Positions 1 through 7,869 of a DNA stretch of 36,491 nucleotides are shown one piece after another. How positions within the stretch are numbered: position 1 is the first letter of the stretch; every line of letters starts with the position of its first letter. The DNA lies in NCBI RefSeq assembly GCF_001552635.1, contig NZ_BCRO01000008.1:1-36491 (forward strand), in the 5' to 3' direction. This stretch comes from Actinomadura hibisca NBRC 15177 (GTDB lineage: Bacteria; Actinomycetota; Actinomycetes; Streptosporangiales; Streptosporangiaceae). The translations under genes and the position numbers were made by a program. The notes below the pieces were generated by a model, which saw nothing but the letters and a program-made list of their open reading frames with translations, searched no databases and was not told the origin of the DNA.

Positions 1-2
1 GG

Positions 3-1133
3 GGCGCGCCCGCCGACCTGGAGGAGACCGCGCTGACGCTCGCGGCGGCCGCCGCCGGGCAGGAGCTGCGCGTGGCGGTCGCCGCGCCCACCGCCCGCGC
101 CGCCGCCGACCTCGCCGCCCTCGCCGCCGACGGCGGCCACGAGGTCCCGGCCGAGACGGTCACGAGCCTGCACCGGCTGCTGGAACCGCAGGACGCGGCA
201 GTGGCCGCGCCGGGCGCGGTGGTGTTCGGACGCGGCGAGCAGCAGCCGTTCGACCTGGACCTGGTGATCGTGCCGGACGCCGCCGGGCTGGACGTGGAGC
301 TGGCGGCGGTGCTGGTGGAGGCGTGCCCGGACGGCGCGCACCTGGTGCTGGGCGGCGAGACGGGCGCGCTGCCCCCGGCCGGGCCCGGCCGCGTGCTGGA
401 CGACCTGGAGGCGTCCGAGACCGTCCCGGTGGTGGAGCTGGACCCCGCCGGTCCGGGCGGGCCCCTGGAGACGCTGCTGGCGGCGGTGCGCGGCGGCGAG
501 CTGGTCGCTGTGGAGGCGCCCGACCGCGAGGTGGTCGTGGTGCCCGCGACGTCGCCCGGCGAGGCGGTGCACCGCGCGGTGCAGCTCGTCACCGACTCCA
601 TCCCCCGGGCGCTGGGCATCGAGGCGCAGGACGTGGTGGTCGTCGCGGCGGCCGCCGGTGGCGAGGCGGGCGCGACCGTGCTCAACGCCGCGTTGAAGGA
701 GCGCCTGAACCCCGGCCCCGGGGCCTTCGGCGGGTTCGACGTCGGCGACCGGGTCGTGGTGGCCGCGCCCCTCCCCCAGGCCCCGGTGGGCGAGCCCGGG
801 ACCGTCACCGGCGCGGACGCGGCGGGCCTGGCGGTGGAATTCGCGAGCGGGACCGCGACGGTCGCGCCCGCCGACGCGGCGCGGCTGCGGCACGGCTGGG
901 CGGTGCCGGTGGCGCTGGGCCGGGGCACGCGGTGGCCCGGGGTGGTCGCGGTGCCCGCCGCCGAGCCGGAGGCGGGCGCGGTGTTGTCGCGGCCGCTGGC
1001 GGTCACCGCGTTCGGCATGGCGCGGCGGCACCTGTCGGTGGTGCAGGCGGCCGGGCCCGCGCTGGCGCGGGCGGTGCGCGAGACCGGCGCGCCCGAGCGG
1101 CGCACCCGGCTGGCGCGGCTGGTGAAGCAGTAG
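3..1133 (+). CDS. RecD2-like helicase relative with degenerate motor motifs (5' end missing)
   Basis: The reading frame is open from the window edge, so the N-terminus lies outside. The visible part aligns by eye with the helicase core and C-terminus of RecD2/TraA-type superfamily 1 helicases. It has an APTARAAADL segment (RecD2: APTGRAA), a TVTSLHRLLE segment, a motif II region DLVIVPDAAGLD where RecD2 has DEAS, a motif III region LGGETGALPPAGPGRVL where RecD2 has GDxxQLP, an SH3-like GFDVGDRVVVA...GEPGTVTG stretch, and a final SRPLAVTAFGMARRHLSVV where RecD2 has LYTAVTRARRHLSVV. Catalytic positions seem lost: the P-loop position at the edge reads GAPADLEET, motif II lacks Asp-Glu, and the HxSQG motif is replaced by ALGRGTRW. 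The frame is intact over 376 codons, so this looks like a maintained non-motor paralog, often annotated only as a helix-hairpin-helix protein. Family assignment is from motif memory and the biochemical role is unknown. Confidence 0.6.
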   Translation, partial: GAPADLEETALTLAAAAAGQELRVAVAAPTARAAADLAALAADGGHEVPAETVTSLHRLLEPQDAAVAAPGAVVFGRGEQQPFDLDLVIVPDAAGLDVELAAVLVEACPDGAHLVLGGETGALPPAGPGRVLDDLEASETVPVVELDPAGPGGPLETLLAAVRGGELVAVEAPDREVVVVPATSPGEAVHRAVQLVTDSIPRALGIEAQDVVVVAAAAGGEAGATVLNAALKERLNPGPGAFGGFDVGDRVVVAAPLPQAPVGEPGTVTGADAAGLAVEFASGTATVAPADAARLRHGWAVPVALGRGTRWPGVVAVPAAEPEAGAVLSRPLAVTAFGMARRHLSVVQAAGPALARAVRETGAPERRTRLARLVKQ

Positions 1134-1200
1134 CCACTGGAGCAGTAGCCACTGGAGCAGTAGCCACTGGAGCAGTAGCCACTGGAGCAGTGGCCACTGG
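1126..1200 (+). repeat. 15-bp tandem repeat, five copies, spanning the stop codon of the upstream gene
   Basis: The unit AGCAGTAGCCACTGG occurs at 1126-1140 (first base shared with the Lys codon), 1141-1155, 1156-1170 and 1171-1185, with a one-base variant (TAG to TGG) at 1186-1200. The TAG in the first unit is the stop codon of the helicase-like gene. Because 15 is a multiple of three, the next three copies each place another TAG in the same frame, giving four successive in-frame stops. This looks like a minisatellite produced by slippage. It is not a CRISPR: there are no spacers. Confidence 0.95.
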
Positions 1201-1295
1201 TGCGGTAGCGGGTCGGTCGGTTGACCGGGGCGGGAGAAAAAGCCGTGTCGCTGTTTACGCTCGCGGTCGTTTGGGGCACGATCTGACCAATTGCC

Positions 1296-1311
1296 GTCAC
1301 CGGGGCGTGAC
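1296..1311. promoter_or_regulatory. Inverted repeat in the 1201-1418 leader region (possible operator)
   Basis: Between the minisatellite and the secreted-protein gene at 1419 there are about 220 bases without a gene. They hold a GTCAC-N6-GTGAC inverted repeat at 1296-1311 and an imperfect 16-bp palindrome around 1330-1345 (TTGGACAT/GATGTCAA). I cannot define a convincing -35/-10 pair. The ribosome binding site of the next gene is AAGGAG just before 1419. Regulatory meaning is speculative. Confidence 0.3.
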
Positions 1312-1418
1312 CTCTTTGTCCGACGCTCGTTGGACATGATGTCAACAACTCGGTGGCGGGCAGGGTCGCGAACCGCGTCACAGGCTCAGTCGAGGCGCAC
1401 CAACGGTGAAGGAGTGCA

Positions 1419-2081
1419 ATGCCCCAGCAGCGACGCTTCAGGCGGCTCGGATCGGCGTCGACGGCGGTGTCGGCCGGCGCCCTGGTGCTGGTGTTCCTGG
1501 GGGCGCCGGCGGCCTACGCGCAGTCCGCCGCCGCGCCGCAGAAGTGCAAGAAGGGCGTGGACCCGGCCACCACGCTGGACAACTGGAAGTGCCAGCTCGG
1601 CAACTGGCGCGACAGCATCACGCCCAAGCCCACCCCGAAGCCGACCCCCAAGCCGACGCCGTCCAAGCCGTCCAAGAAGCCCCCGCTGGACAAGGGGTCG
1701 GGCGGCAAGGAGCGCAAGTCCGGCGGCAAGAAGGGCGGGTCGCCGTCGGTGTCGGTGCCCTCCGGCAGCCTCCCGTCGGGCGGCGGCGCCACCACCATGA
1801 ACCGGCCCGAGGGCCTCCAGCCCTACGCGCCCGGCGGCACGCAGAACAGCCCGAACCTGCCCGGCCTGCTGCCCACGCCGCAGGTCGCCGCCGACCCGGC
1901 CGCCGCCCTCCAGGCCCCGGCCGGCGCCGCGCCGCAGACGCGGCTGATCTCGCCGGTGGCCGCCACCACGCAGGACCAGGACCAGATCCTGTGGGTCGCC
2001 GCCGCCTCGGGCGCGGCGGGCGCCGTGCTCGCGCTGAACCTCAGCGTGCTCGGCCGCCGGATGCGCCGCGTCCGGTCCTGA
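1419..2081 (+). CDS. Secreted or wall-spanning Lys/Pro/Ser-rich protein with C-terminal membrane anchor
   Basis: This is a 220-residue protein I do not recognise as a named family. It begins with a classic signal peptide: basic MPQQRRFRRL, a hydrophobic stretch around residues 17-32, and an A-Y-A cleavage site before Gln 35. Two Cys (in QKCKKG and NWKCQLG) follow, then a Thr-Pro-Lys repeat (PKPTPKPTPKPTP), a very basic Gly/Ser/Lys tract at about residues 70-110, and a Pro/Ala-rich linker. It ends with a hydrophobic segment (about 190-210) and a positive tail GRRMRRVRS, the topology expected for a protein spanning the cell wall and anchored in the membrane. The start is supported by AAGGAG seven to eight bases upstream. 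It stands alone, with a strong terminator after it. A cell-surface or wall-binding role is inferred from composition only. Confidence 0.75.
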   Translation: MPQQRRFRRLGSASTAVSAGALVLVFLGAPAAYAQSAAAPQKCKKGVDPATTLDNWKCQLGNWRDSITPKPTPKPTPKPTPSKPSKKPPLDKGSGGKERKSGGKKGGSPSVSVPSGSLPSGGGATTMNRPEGLQPYAPGGTQNSPNLPGLLPTPQVAADPAAALQAPAGAAPQTRLISPVAATTQDQDQILWVAAASGAAGAVLALNLSVLGRRMRRVRS

Positions 2082-2095
2082 CCCTCGCGCACGGG

Positions 2096-2135
2096 AACGG
2101 CCCCGCTCCTCGGTGATCCGAGGAGCGGGGCCGTT
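2096..2135. terminator. Bidirectional intrinsic terminator
   Basis: A perfect 18-bp stem (2096-2113 with 2118-2135) closes a TGAT loop. It sits between the convergent secreted-protein gene (stop at 2081) and fabI (stop at 2154), so it can serve both. There is only a short T run, as usual in high-GC actinobacteria. Confidence 0.85.
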
Positions 2136-2153
2136 GCCGTACGGGCGGGGCGG

Positions 2154-2939
2154 TTACTCGGGCGCGCCGATGGCGTGCAGGCCGCCGTCCACGTGCACGA
2201 TCTCGCCGCTGGTGGCCGGGAACCAGTCCGACAGCAGCGCCACGCAGGCCCGCGCCGTCGGGTCGCTGTCCTTGATGTCCCAGCCGAGCGGGGCCGCCTT
2301 CGGCCACATCTCGGTCATGCCCTCGAAGCCGGGGATGCTCTTGGCCGCCATCGTCGCCAGCGGCCCGGCCGCCACCAGGTTGACCCGGACGCCGCGCGGC
2401 CCCAGGTACTTGGCCAGGTAGCGGGCGCACGACTCCAGCCCGGCCTTGGCCACGCCCATCCAGTCGTAGACCGGCCACGCCTTGGTGGCGTCGAAGTCCA
2501 GGCCGACCACCGCGCCGCCGTCCTGCATCAGCGGCAGGCACGCCATCGTGAGCGCCTTCAGCGAGAAGGTGGAGGCGTGCACGGCGGTGGCCACGTCCTC
2601 CCACGGCGTCTCCAGAAAGTTGCCGCCCAGCGCGGTCTGCGGCGCGAAGCCGATCGCGTGCACGACGCCGTCGAGGCGGTCGAAGCCGACCTCGCGCAGG
2701 TTGCCCGCCAGGGCGTCCAGGTGCTCGGTGTTCATGACGTCCAGCTCGATCACCGGCGGCGGGTCGTCCGGCCCGCTCGGCAGCCGCTTGGCGGTGCGCT
2801 GGGTGAGCGTCGGCCGCGGGTAGGCGGTCAGCACCACCTCGGCGCCCTGCTCCTGGGCGACGCGCGCCACGTGGAAGCCGATGGAGGCGTCGGTGAGGAC
2901 ACCGGTGACCAGGATGCGCTTGCCTTCGAGGATTCCCAT
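2154..2939 (-). CDS. fabI: Enoyl-[acyl-carrier-protein] reductase (NADH), InhA/FabI type
   Basis: The last reductive step of fatty-acid elongation (FAS-II), reducing trans-2-enoyl-ACP with NADH in the cytosol. The 261-residue protein starts MGILEGKRILVTG, follows with the FabI-type cofactor loop (GVLTDASIG) and carries the catalytic Phe149, Tyr158 (PVYDWM) and Lys165 (VAKAG), in the same numbering as mycobacterial InhA. The position matching InhA Ser94 is Ala95 here (VVHAIGF). In InhA, S94A is a known isoniazid-resistance substitution; whether it matters here is not known. I chose the ATG at 2939 rather than an upstream in-frame one at 3011, because 3011 would run back into fabG and the family begins with this motif. 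It follows fabG by four bases, giving the mabA-inhA order of mycobacteria. Confidence 0.95.
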   Translation of the reverse strand: MGILEGKRILVTGVLTDASIGFHVARVAQEQGAEVVLTAYPRPTLTQRTAKRLPSGPDDPPPVIELDVMNTEHLDALAGNLREVGFDRLDGVVHAIGFAPQTALGGNFLETPWEDVATAVHASTFSLKALTMACLPLMQDGGAVVGLDFDATKAWPVYDWMGVAKAGLESCARYLAKYLGPRGVRVNLVAAGPLATMAAKSIPGFEGMTEMWPKAAPLGWDIKDSDPTARACVALLSDWFPATSGEIVHVDGGLHAIGAPE

Positions 2940-2943
2940 GAGC

Positions 2944-3708
<765 letters not shown>

Positions 3709-3805
3709 TCACAACAGCGTCCGAGCGTAGCGGCCGGACGCGCCGCGGGGAGATGTGCCGTCCCGACAAGATCCCCGCACCCCGGTTTGTTCGGGCGGCC
3801 GCCCC

Positions 3806-3829
3806 GGTCGCCGTCCGGGTCGCCGTCCG
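3806..3829. repeat. 12-bp direct tandem duplication in the fabG-tldD spacer
   Basis: GGTCGCCGTCCG is repeated head to tail at 3806-3817 and 3818-3829, 50 to 70 bases upstream of the tldD start. No clear promoter hexamers can be assigned in this spacer. Confidence 0.8.
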
Positions 3830-3876
3830 GACCGCGCTCCTGCGGCCCCGAGACGCGACGGGGTAGGTTGCGGAAG

Positions 3877-5376
3877 GTGCATGACATCGATCCCGCCTTC
3901 ACCGCGCTGCCCCTGCGCGCGCTGGCCGACGCGGCGCTGAGCCGGGCCCGGGAGCTGGGCGCCCAGCACGCCGACTTCCGCCTGGAACGCATCCGCAGCC
4001 AGACCCTGCGGCTGCACGACGCCGCCCTGGAGACCGCCCTGGACGCCGACGACGTGGGCCTGTCGGTCCGCGTCGTCAAGAACGGCACCTGGGGGTTCGC
4101 CGCCGGCATCGACCTGACCCCCGAGGGCGCGGCCCGCGTCGCCGCCCAGGCCGTCGAGGTCGCCGCCGTCGCCTCGGCCGTCAACCGCGAGCCCATCGAG
4201 CTGGCCCCCGAGCCGGTGCACGGCGACGTCACCTGGGTGTCGGCCTACGAGACCGACCCGTTCACCGTGCCCACCGCCGACAAGGTCGCGCTGCTGGGCG
4301 ACTGGAGCCGCCGCCTGCTGGACGACTCCCGCGTCCAGCACGTGGACGCCACCCTGCTCCAGGTCCGGGAGAACAAGTTCTTCGCCGACCTGTCGGGCAA
4401 CATCACCACCCAGCAGCGCGTGCGGCTGCACCCGGTGGTCAACGCCGTGGGCATCGCCGACGGCGCGTTCGACACCATGCGCACCCTCGCGCCGCCCGCC
4501 GCGCGCGGCTGGGAGTGGCTGACCGGCGACCACTGGGACTGGGACGGCGAGCTGGAGCGCATGCCCGAGCTGCTGGCCGAGAAGCTGGCCGCGCCGTCGG
4601 TGGAGGCCGGGGCCTACGACGTGGTGATCGACCCGTCGAACCTGTGGCTCACCATCCACGAGTCGATCGGGCACGCCACCGAGCTGGACCGCGCGCTGGG
4701 CTACGAGGCCGCCTACGCCGGCACCTCCTTCGCCACCCCCGACAAGCTCGGCGAGCTCCAGTACGGCTCGCCGGTCATGAACGTGACCGGGGACCGCACC
4801 GTCGAGCACGGCCTGGCCACCATCGGCTACGACGACGAGGGCGTGGAGACCCGCTCGTTCGACATCGTCACCGGCGGCCGCTTCACCGGCTACCAGACCG
4901 ACCGCCGCATCGCGCGGCTGACCGGCGAGGAGCGCTCCAACGGCTGCTCGTTCGCCGACGCCGCCGCCAGCATGCCGATCCAGCGCATGGCCAACGTGTC
5001 GCTGATGCCCGCGCCCGACGGCCCCTCCACCGACGAGCTGATCTCGGGCGTGGACCGCGGGATCTACATCGTCGGCGACAAGAGCTGGTCGATCGACATG
5101 CAGCGCCACAACTTCCAGTTCACCGGGCAGCGCTTCTACCGGATCGAGAACGGCCGGCTGGCCGGGCAGCTCCGCGACGTCGCCTACCAGGCCACCACCA
5201 CCGACTTCTGGAACTCCATGGAGGCGGTGGGCGGCCCGCAGACCTACGTGCTGGGCGGCGCGTTCAACTGCGGCAAGGGCCAGCCCGGCCAGGTCGCCCC
5301 GGTCAGCCACGGCTGCCCGGCGGCGCTGTTCCGCGGCGTCAACATCCTCAACGCGCTGAAGGAGGGCGGCCAGTGA
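3877..5376 (+). CDS. tldD: TldD metallopeptidase subunit
   Basis: The catalytic zinc protease subunit of the TldD/TldE heterodimer, which degrades unfolded or linear peptides in the cytosol and in some bacteria trims ribosomal peptide precursors. The zinc site is visible as HESIGH at residues 261-266, and a Cys in GAFNCGKGQP (about 465) matches the third metal ligand of E. coli TldD. The frame is open far upstream, but the family begins near VHDIDPAFTALPLRALADAAL. I therefore chose the GTG at 3877, preceded nine bases upstream by GGGTAGG; a TTG at 3868 is an alternative. The nearby ATG at 3881 is out of frame. Length (499 aa) fits the family. It is translationally coupled to tldE through a GTGA overlap. 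Confidence 0.93.
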   Translation: MHDIDPAFTALPLRALADAALSRARELGAQHADFRLERIRSQTLRLHDAALETALDADDVGLSVRVVKNGTWGFAAGIDLTPEGAARVAAQAVEVAAVASAVNREPIELAPEPVHGDVTWVSAYETDPFTVPTADKVALLGDWSRRLLDDSRVQHVDATLLQVRENKFFADLSGNITTQQRVRLHPVVNAVGIADGAFDTMRTLAPPAARGWEWLTGDHWDWDGELERMPELLAEKLAAPSVEAGAYDVVIDPSNLWLTIHESIGHATELDRALGYEAAYAGTSFATPDKLGELQYGSPVMNVTGDRTVEHGLATIGYDDEGVETRSFDIVTGGRFTGYQTDRRIARLTGEERSNGCSFADAAASMPIQRMANVSLMPAPDGPSTDELISGVDRGIYIVGDKSWSIDMQRHNFQFTGQRFYRIENGRLAGQLRDVAYQATTTDFWNSMEAVGGPQTYVLGGAFNCGKGQPGQVAPVSHGCPAALFRGVNILNALKEGGQ

Positions 5377-6764
5377 CCAGCATCAGCCCGCAGGAGGCCG
5401 TCGAACGCGCCCTGGCGCTGTCGCGCGCCGACGACTGCGTGGTCATCGCCGACGAGTCCAGCACCGCCAACCTGCGCTGGGCCGGCAACACCCTGACCAC
5501 CAACGGCGTCACCCGCGCCAGCCGGCTCACCGTGATCGCGCTGCGCGCGGCCGCCGGGGGCGTGCGCTCGGGCGTGGTGTCGCGCGCGGCGGTGACCGCC
5601 GACGACATCGAGGACCTGGTGCGCTCGGCCGAGGCGGTCGCCGACGAGAACGAGCCCGCCGAGGACGCCGTCCCGCTGGTCACCGCCGACTCCGCGCCGC
5701 GGTCGGGCGGCGCGTGGGACGACGCGCCCGCCGAGACCGGCATCGGCGTCTACGCGGGCTTCGCGCCCGCGCTGGGCGAGGCGTTCGGCCGCGCCGAGGC
5801 CGCGGGGCACCGGCTGTACGGCTTCGCCAACCACGTGGTGACCTCCACCTTCCTCGGCACCTCGGCCGGGCTGCGGCTGCGCCACGACCAGCCCACCGGC
5901 CTGCTGGAGCTGAACGCCAAGGGCGCGGGCGGCTCGGCGTGGGCCGGGACCGGCACCCGCGACTTCGCCGACGTGGACGTCGCCCGCCTCACCGGCGACC
6001 TGGCCCGCCGCCTGTCCTGGGGCGAGCGCCGGATCGACCTGCCCGCCGGGCGCTACGAGACGATCCTGCCGCCCAGCGCGGTCGCCGACCTGATGATCTA
6101 CCTGTACTGGTCGGCCGGGGCGCAGGACGCCCGGGACGGCCGCACGGTGTTCAGCGCGCCCGGCGGCACCCGCGTCGGCGAGAAGCTCGCGAACCTGCCG
6201 GTGACGTTGTCCAGCGACCCCGGCGCGGCCGGGCTGGAGTGCGCCCCGTTCGTGATCGCGCACGCCTCCAGCCGCGAGTCGTCGGTGTTCGACAACGGGC
6301 TGCCGCTGGCGGCCACCGACTGGATCACCGACGGCACCCTGACCGCCCTCACCCAGACCCGGCACTCGGCCGGGCGCACCGGGCTGCCGCCGACCCCGCC
6401 GGTGGACAACCTGATCATGACGGGGCCGCAGGGCGGGGCGTCGCTGGAGGACATGGTCGCCCGCACCGGGCGCGGGCTGCTGCTGACCTGCCTGTGGTAC
6501 ATCCGCGAGGTGGACCCGCAGCGGCTGCTGCTGACCGGCCTCACCCGCGACGGCGTCTACCTCGTGGAGGACGGCGAGGTGGTGGGCGCGGTGAACAACT
6601 TCCGGTTCAACGAGAGCCCGGTGGACCTGCTGTCGCGGTTGTCGGAGGTCGGCTCGACCGCGCCGACGCTGCCGCGCGAGTGGTCGGACTACTTCACGCG
6701 GGCGGCGATGCCCGCGCTGCGCGTCCCCGACTTCAACATGTCGACGGTCTCGCAGGCGTCCTGA
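5373..6764 (+). CDS. tldE: TldE/PmbA, non-catalytic partner of TldD
   Basis: The second subunit of the TldD/TldE peptidase complex. The 463-residue protein has the same overall fold signature as TldD: an N-terminal region with RWAGNTLTTNGVTRAS, an AGTSAGLRLRHDQPTG segment, and a C-terminal DNLIMTGPQGGAS...NNFRFNESPVDLL stretch. It lacks HExxxH, which is usual for TldE, so the partner supplies the zinc site. The GTG start at 5373 overlaps the tldD stop by four bases, with GGAGG just upstream inside tldD, giving strong translational coupling. A strong terminator follows the stop within ten bases. No ribosomal peptide precursor is visible next to the pair, so the substrate cannot be read from this locus. 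Confidence 0.93.
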   Translation: MTSISPQEAVERALALSRADDCVVIADESSTANLRWAGNTLTTNGVTRASRLTVIALRAAAGGVRSGVVSRAAVTADDIEDLVRSAEAVADENEPAEDAVPLVTADSAPRSGGAWDDAPAETGIGVYAGFAPALGEAFGRAEAAGHRLYGFANHVVTSTFLGTSAGLRLRHDQPTGLLELNAKGAGGSAWAGTGTRDFADVDVARLTGDLARRLSWGERRIDLPAGRYETILPPSAVADLMIYLYWSAGAQDARDGRTVFSAPGGTRVGEKLANLPVTLSSDPGAAGLECAPFVIAHASSRESSVFDNGLPLAATDWITDGTLTALTQTRHSAGRTGLPPTPPVDNLIMTGPQGGASLEDMVARTGRGLLLTCLWYIREVDPQRLLLTGLTRDGVYLVEDGEVVGAVNNFRFNESPVDLLSRLSEVGSTAPTLPREWSDYFTRAAMPALRVPDFNMSTVSQAS

Positions 6765-6773
6765 GCCGCGCGC

Positions 6774-6809
6774 GGGGCCCCGGAGGCGGTTCGCCGCCTC
6801 CGGGGCCCC
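6774..6809. terminator. Intrinsic terminator with UUCG loop
   Basis: A perfect 16-bp stem (6774-6789 with 6794-6809) closes the very stable tetraloop TTCG and is followed by a short T-rich stretch. It lies between convergent tldE and the dodecin gene, so it probably stops transcription from both sides. Confidence 0.9.
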
Positions 6810-6839
6810 TTGTCGCTCCAGGCGCGGTCTGGGCGGCTT

Positions 6840-7052
6840 TCAGGCGTCTTCCAGCCGGAAGCCGACCTTCATGGTCACCTGGAAGTGCGCCACCTCGTCG
6901 TCGGTGATCTGCCCGCGCACCTCGGTCACCTCGAACCAGTCGAGATGGCGCAACGTCTGCGCGGCCCGCTTGACCCCGTTGCGCACGGCCTGCTCGACCG
7001 AGTCGGGCGAGGTGCCCACGATCTCGGTCACCCGGTAGGTCCGGTCGGTCAT
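6840..7052 (-). CDS. Dodecin, flavin storage protein
   Basis: A 70-residue protein of the dodecin family, which forms hollow dodecamers that bind and buffer flavins (FMN/FAD or degradation products) in the cytosol. The sequence shows the family pattern: RVTEIVGTSPDSVEQAVRNG for strand and helix, then TLRHLDWFEVTEVRGQI with the Trp (about residue 39) that stacks on the flavin, and a terminal FQVTMKVGFRLED strand. The ATG at 7052 is preceded by AGGAGGGGG at good spacing. Alone in its transcription unit, it diverges from the DUF3099 gene. Its G-run ribosome binding site could in principle pair with the C-rich loops of the 6C RNA encoded 400 bases away (see findings). Confidence 0.93.
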   Translation of the reverse strand: MTDRTYRVTEIVGTSPDSVEQAVRNGVKRAAQTLRHLDWFEVTEVRGQITDDEVAHFQVTMKVGFRLEDA

Positions 7053-7106
7053 GGAAGACCCCCTCCTGGTGTCGCCAGTCTGACCCTGTGGGCTTACCGT
7101 GGAAGG

Positions 7107-7436
7107 GTGAAGGTCAATCCCCGTAGGCAGGCCGAGGTCTACACGGTCACCAACGCGCCGCGCCCGCTGTCGGAGGACATCGGGTCCCGGCAGCGGCGCT
7201 ACCTGCTCTCCATGGGCATCCGCACGGCCTGTTTCCTGGGCGCGGCGTTCACCGCGATGGGCGGGGCGCCGCTGTGGGTGGTGGGCCTGCTGGTGGTGGG
7301 GGCGGTCTTCCTGCCCTACATCAGCGTCGTGATCGCCAACGGCGGGCGGGAGCCCACGGCGGCGGCGCGGTTCGCCGGTCCGGACAGCCAGCACCACAAG
7401 GGGATTTCCGGACAACGACCAGAAATCGGGTCGTGA
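7107..7436 (+). CDS. DUF3099 membrane protein
   Basis: A 109-residue actinobacterial membrane protein of unknown role. It matches the DUF3099 pattern: VYTVTNAPRPLSEDIGSRQRRYLLSMGIRT, two hydrophobic segments (about residues 38-51 and 55-76, the second ending FLPYISVVIANGGRE), and a polar tail. I chose the GTG at 7107, which is in frame and close to the conserved start; the GGAAGG just before it is too close to be an ideal ribosome site, so a very short leader is possible. It is divergent from dodecin with 54 bases between starts and lies directly upstream of the 6C RNA. Confidence 0.85.
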   Translation: MKVNPRRQAEVYTVTNAPRPLSEDIGSRQRRYLLSMGIRTACFLGAAFTAMGGAPLWVVGLLVVGAVFLPYISVVIANGGREPTAAARFAGPDSQHHKGISGQRPEIGS

Positions 7437-7443
7437 CTTTCTC

Positions 7444-7475
7444 TTGACTACTAGCGGGGGGTTTCGGTGTACGAT
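7444..7475 (+). promoter_or_regulatory. Housekeeping-type promoter of the 6C RNA
   Basis: TTGACT at 7444-7449 and TACGAT at 7470-7475 look like -35 and -10 elements, but the spacer is 20 bases. Reading the -35 as GACTAC brings it to 18. The spacer carries a run of six G. Predicted transcription begins at about 7481-7483, immediately before the first hairpin of the RNA. Confidence 0.6.
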
Positions 7476-7481
7476 TTGTAC

Positions 7482-7593
7482 CGGCGCTCTGGTCCCCCGT
7501 CGGAGCGCCCGTGCCGGTGTTCCGGGCCCCCGTCGGAACACCGATGTGCGGCGCCGGGTGGATTGCCCCCGTATCCACCCGGCGCCGCTTTTT
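7482..7593 (+). ncRNA. 6C-class small RNA with three C-rich hairpin loops
   Basis: Three consecutive hairpins are visible. Hairpin 1 has a 7-bp stem (7483-7489 with 7503-7509) and loop GGTCCCCCGTC, with a possible extra G-T pair. Hairpin 2 has a 9-10-bp stem (7515-7524 with 7534-7543) and loop GGCCCCCGT. Hairpin 3 has a 16-bp stem (7548-7563 with 7573-7588), loop TGCCCCCGT and a terminal T tract. Every loop exposes CCCCCGT. This matches the actinobacterial 6C RNA motif (known as B11/6C in mycobacteria), whose C-rich loops are reported to pair with G-rich regions of mRNAs. Each run here has five C rather than six, and the terminator hairpin itself also carries the motif. No open reading frame explains the conserved loops. 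Confidence 0.85.
7548..7593 (+). terminator. Intrinsic terminator forming the third hairpin of the 6C RNA
   Basis: A 16-bp perfect stem (7548-7563 / 7573-7588) is followed by TTTTTCTTT from 7589. It is the only terminator in the window with a real T tract, and its nine-base loop carries the same CCCCCGT as the other two hairpins. Confidence 0.92.
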
Positions 7594-7869
7594 CTTTGCC
7601 GTGGCCCGTCACAGGCCCGCGTCTGACCCGCCGCGAAGCCGCCGCGGACCGGCCGTAGCACCGTGTCCGGCGTCCGCGCAGCTCGCATAGCCGCCGCCCT
7701 TCCCTGCGGCAAGCCGGGGCCGTGGCCCGATCCGGCCAGCGACCGAAATCCCTTTCTCCCGAACTTTCCGGTGCGCACCGACCGCCCCGGGACGCTCCGC
7801 TGCGCCCTGGCACGCCCGGAAGGTCACACCGTGCGCTGGCCACCGGAAGCCGCAGGTCGCCCCGCTAAG
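7594..7869. other. Gene-free spacer
   Basis: About 275 bases between the 6C RNA terminator and the operator of the acyl-CoA dehydrogenase operon. Short frames exist on both strands, but none has a ribosome site or recognisable protein pattern. I see no further repeat or hairpin of note; it probably serves as upstream promoter DNA. Confidence 0.5.

Noticed and set aside
3..1133. Pseudogene of a RecD2 helicase
   Set aside because: Motor motifs look lost, but the frame is intact with normal codon bias and conserved flanking segments, so a maintained divergent paralog is more likely.
1126..1200. CRISPR array
   Set aside because: Fifteen-base units are directly adjacent with no spacers and no cas genes are present; this is a tandem repeat.
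3709..5310. A 533-codon open frame antisense to tldD
   Set aside because: No recognisable motif, composition typical of an antisense shadow, and tldD on the other strand carries the zinc site and family motifs.
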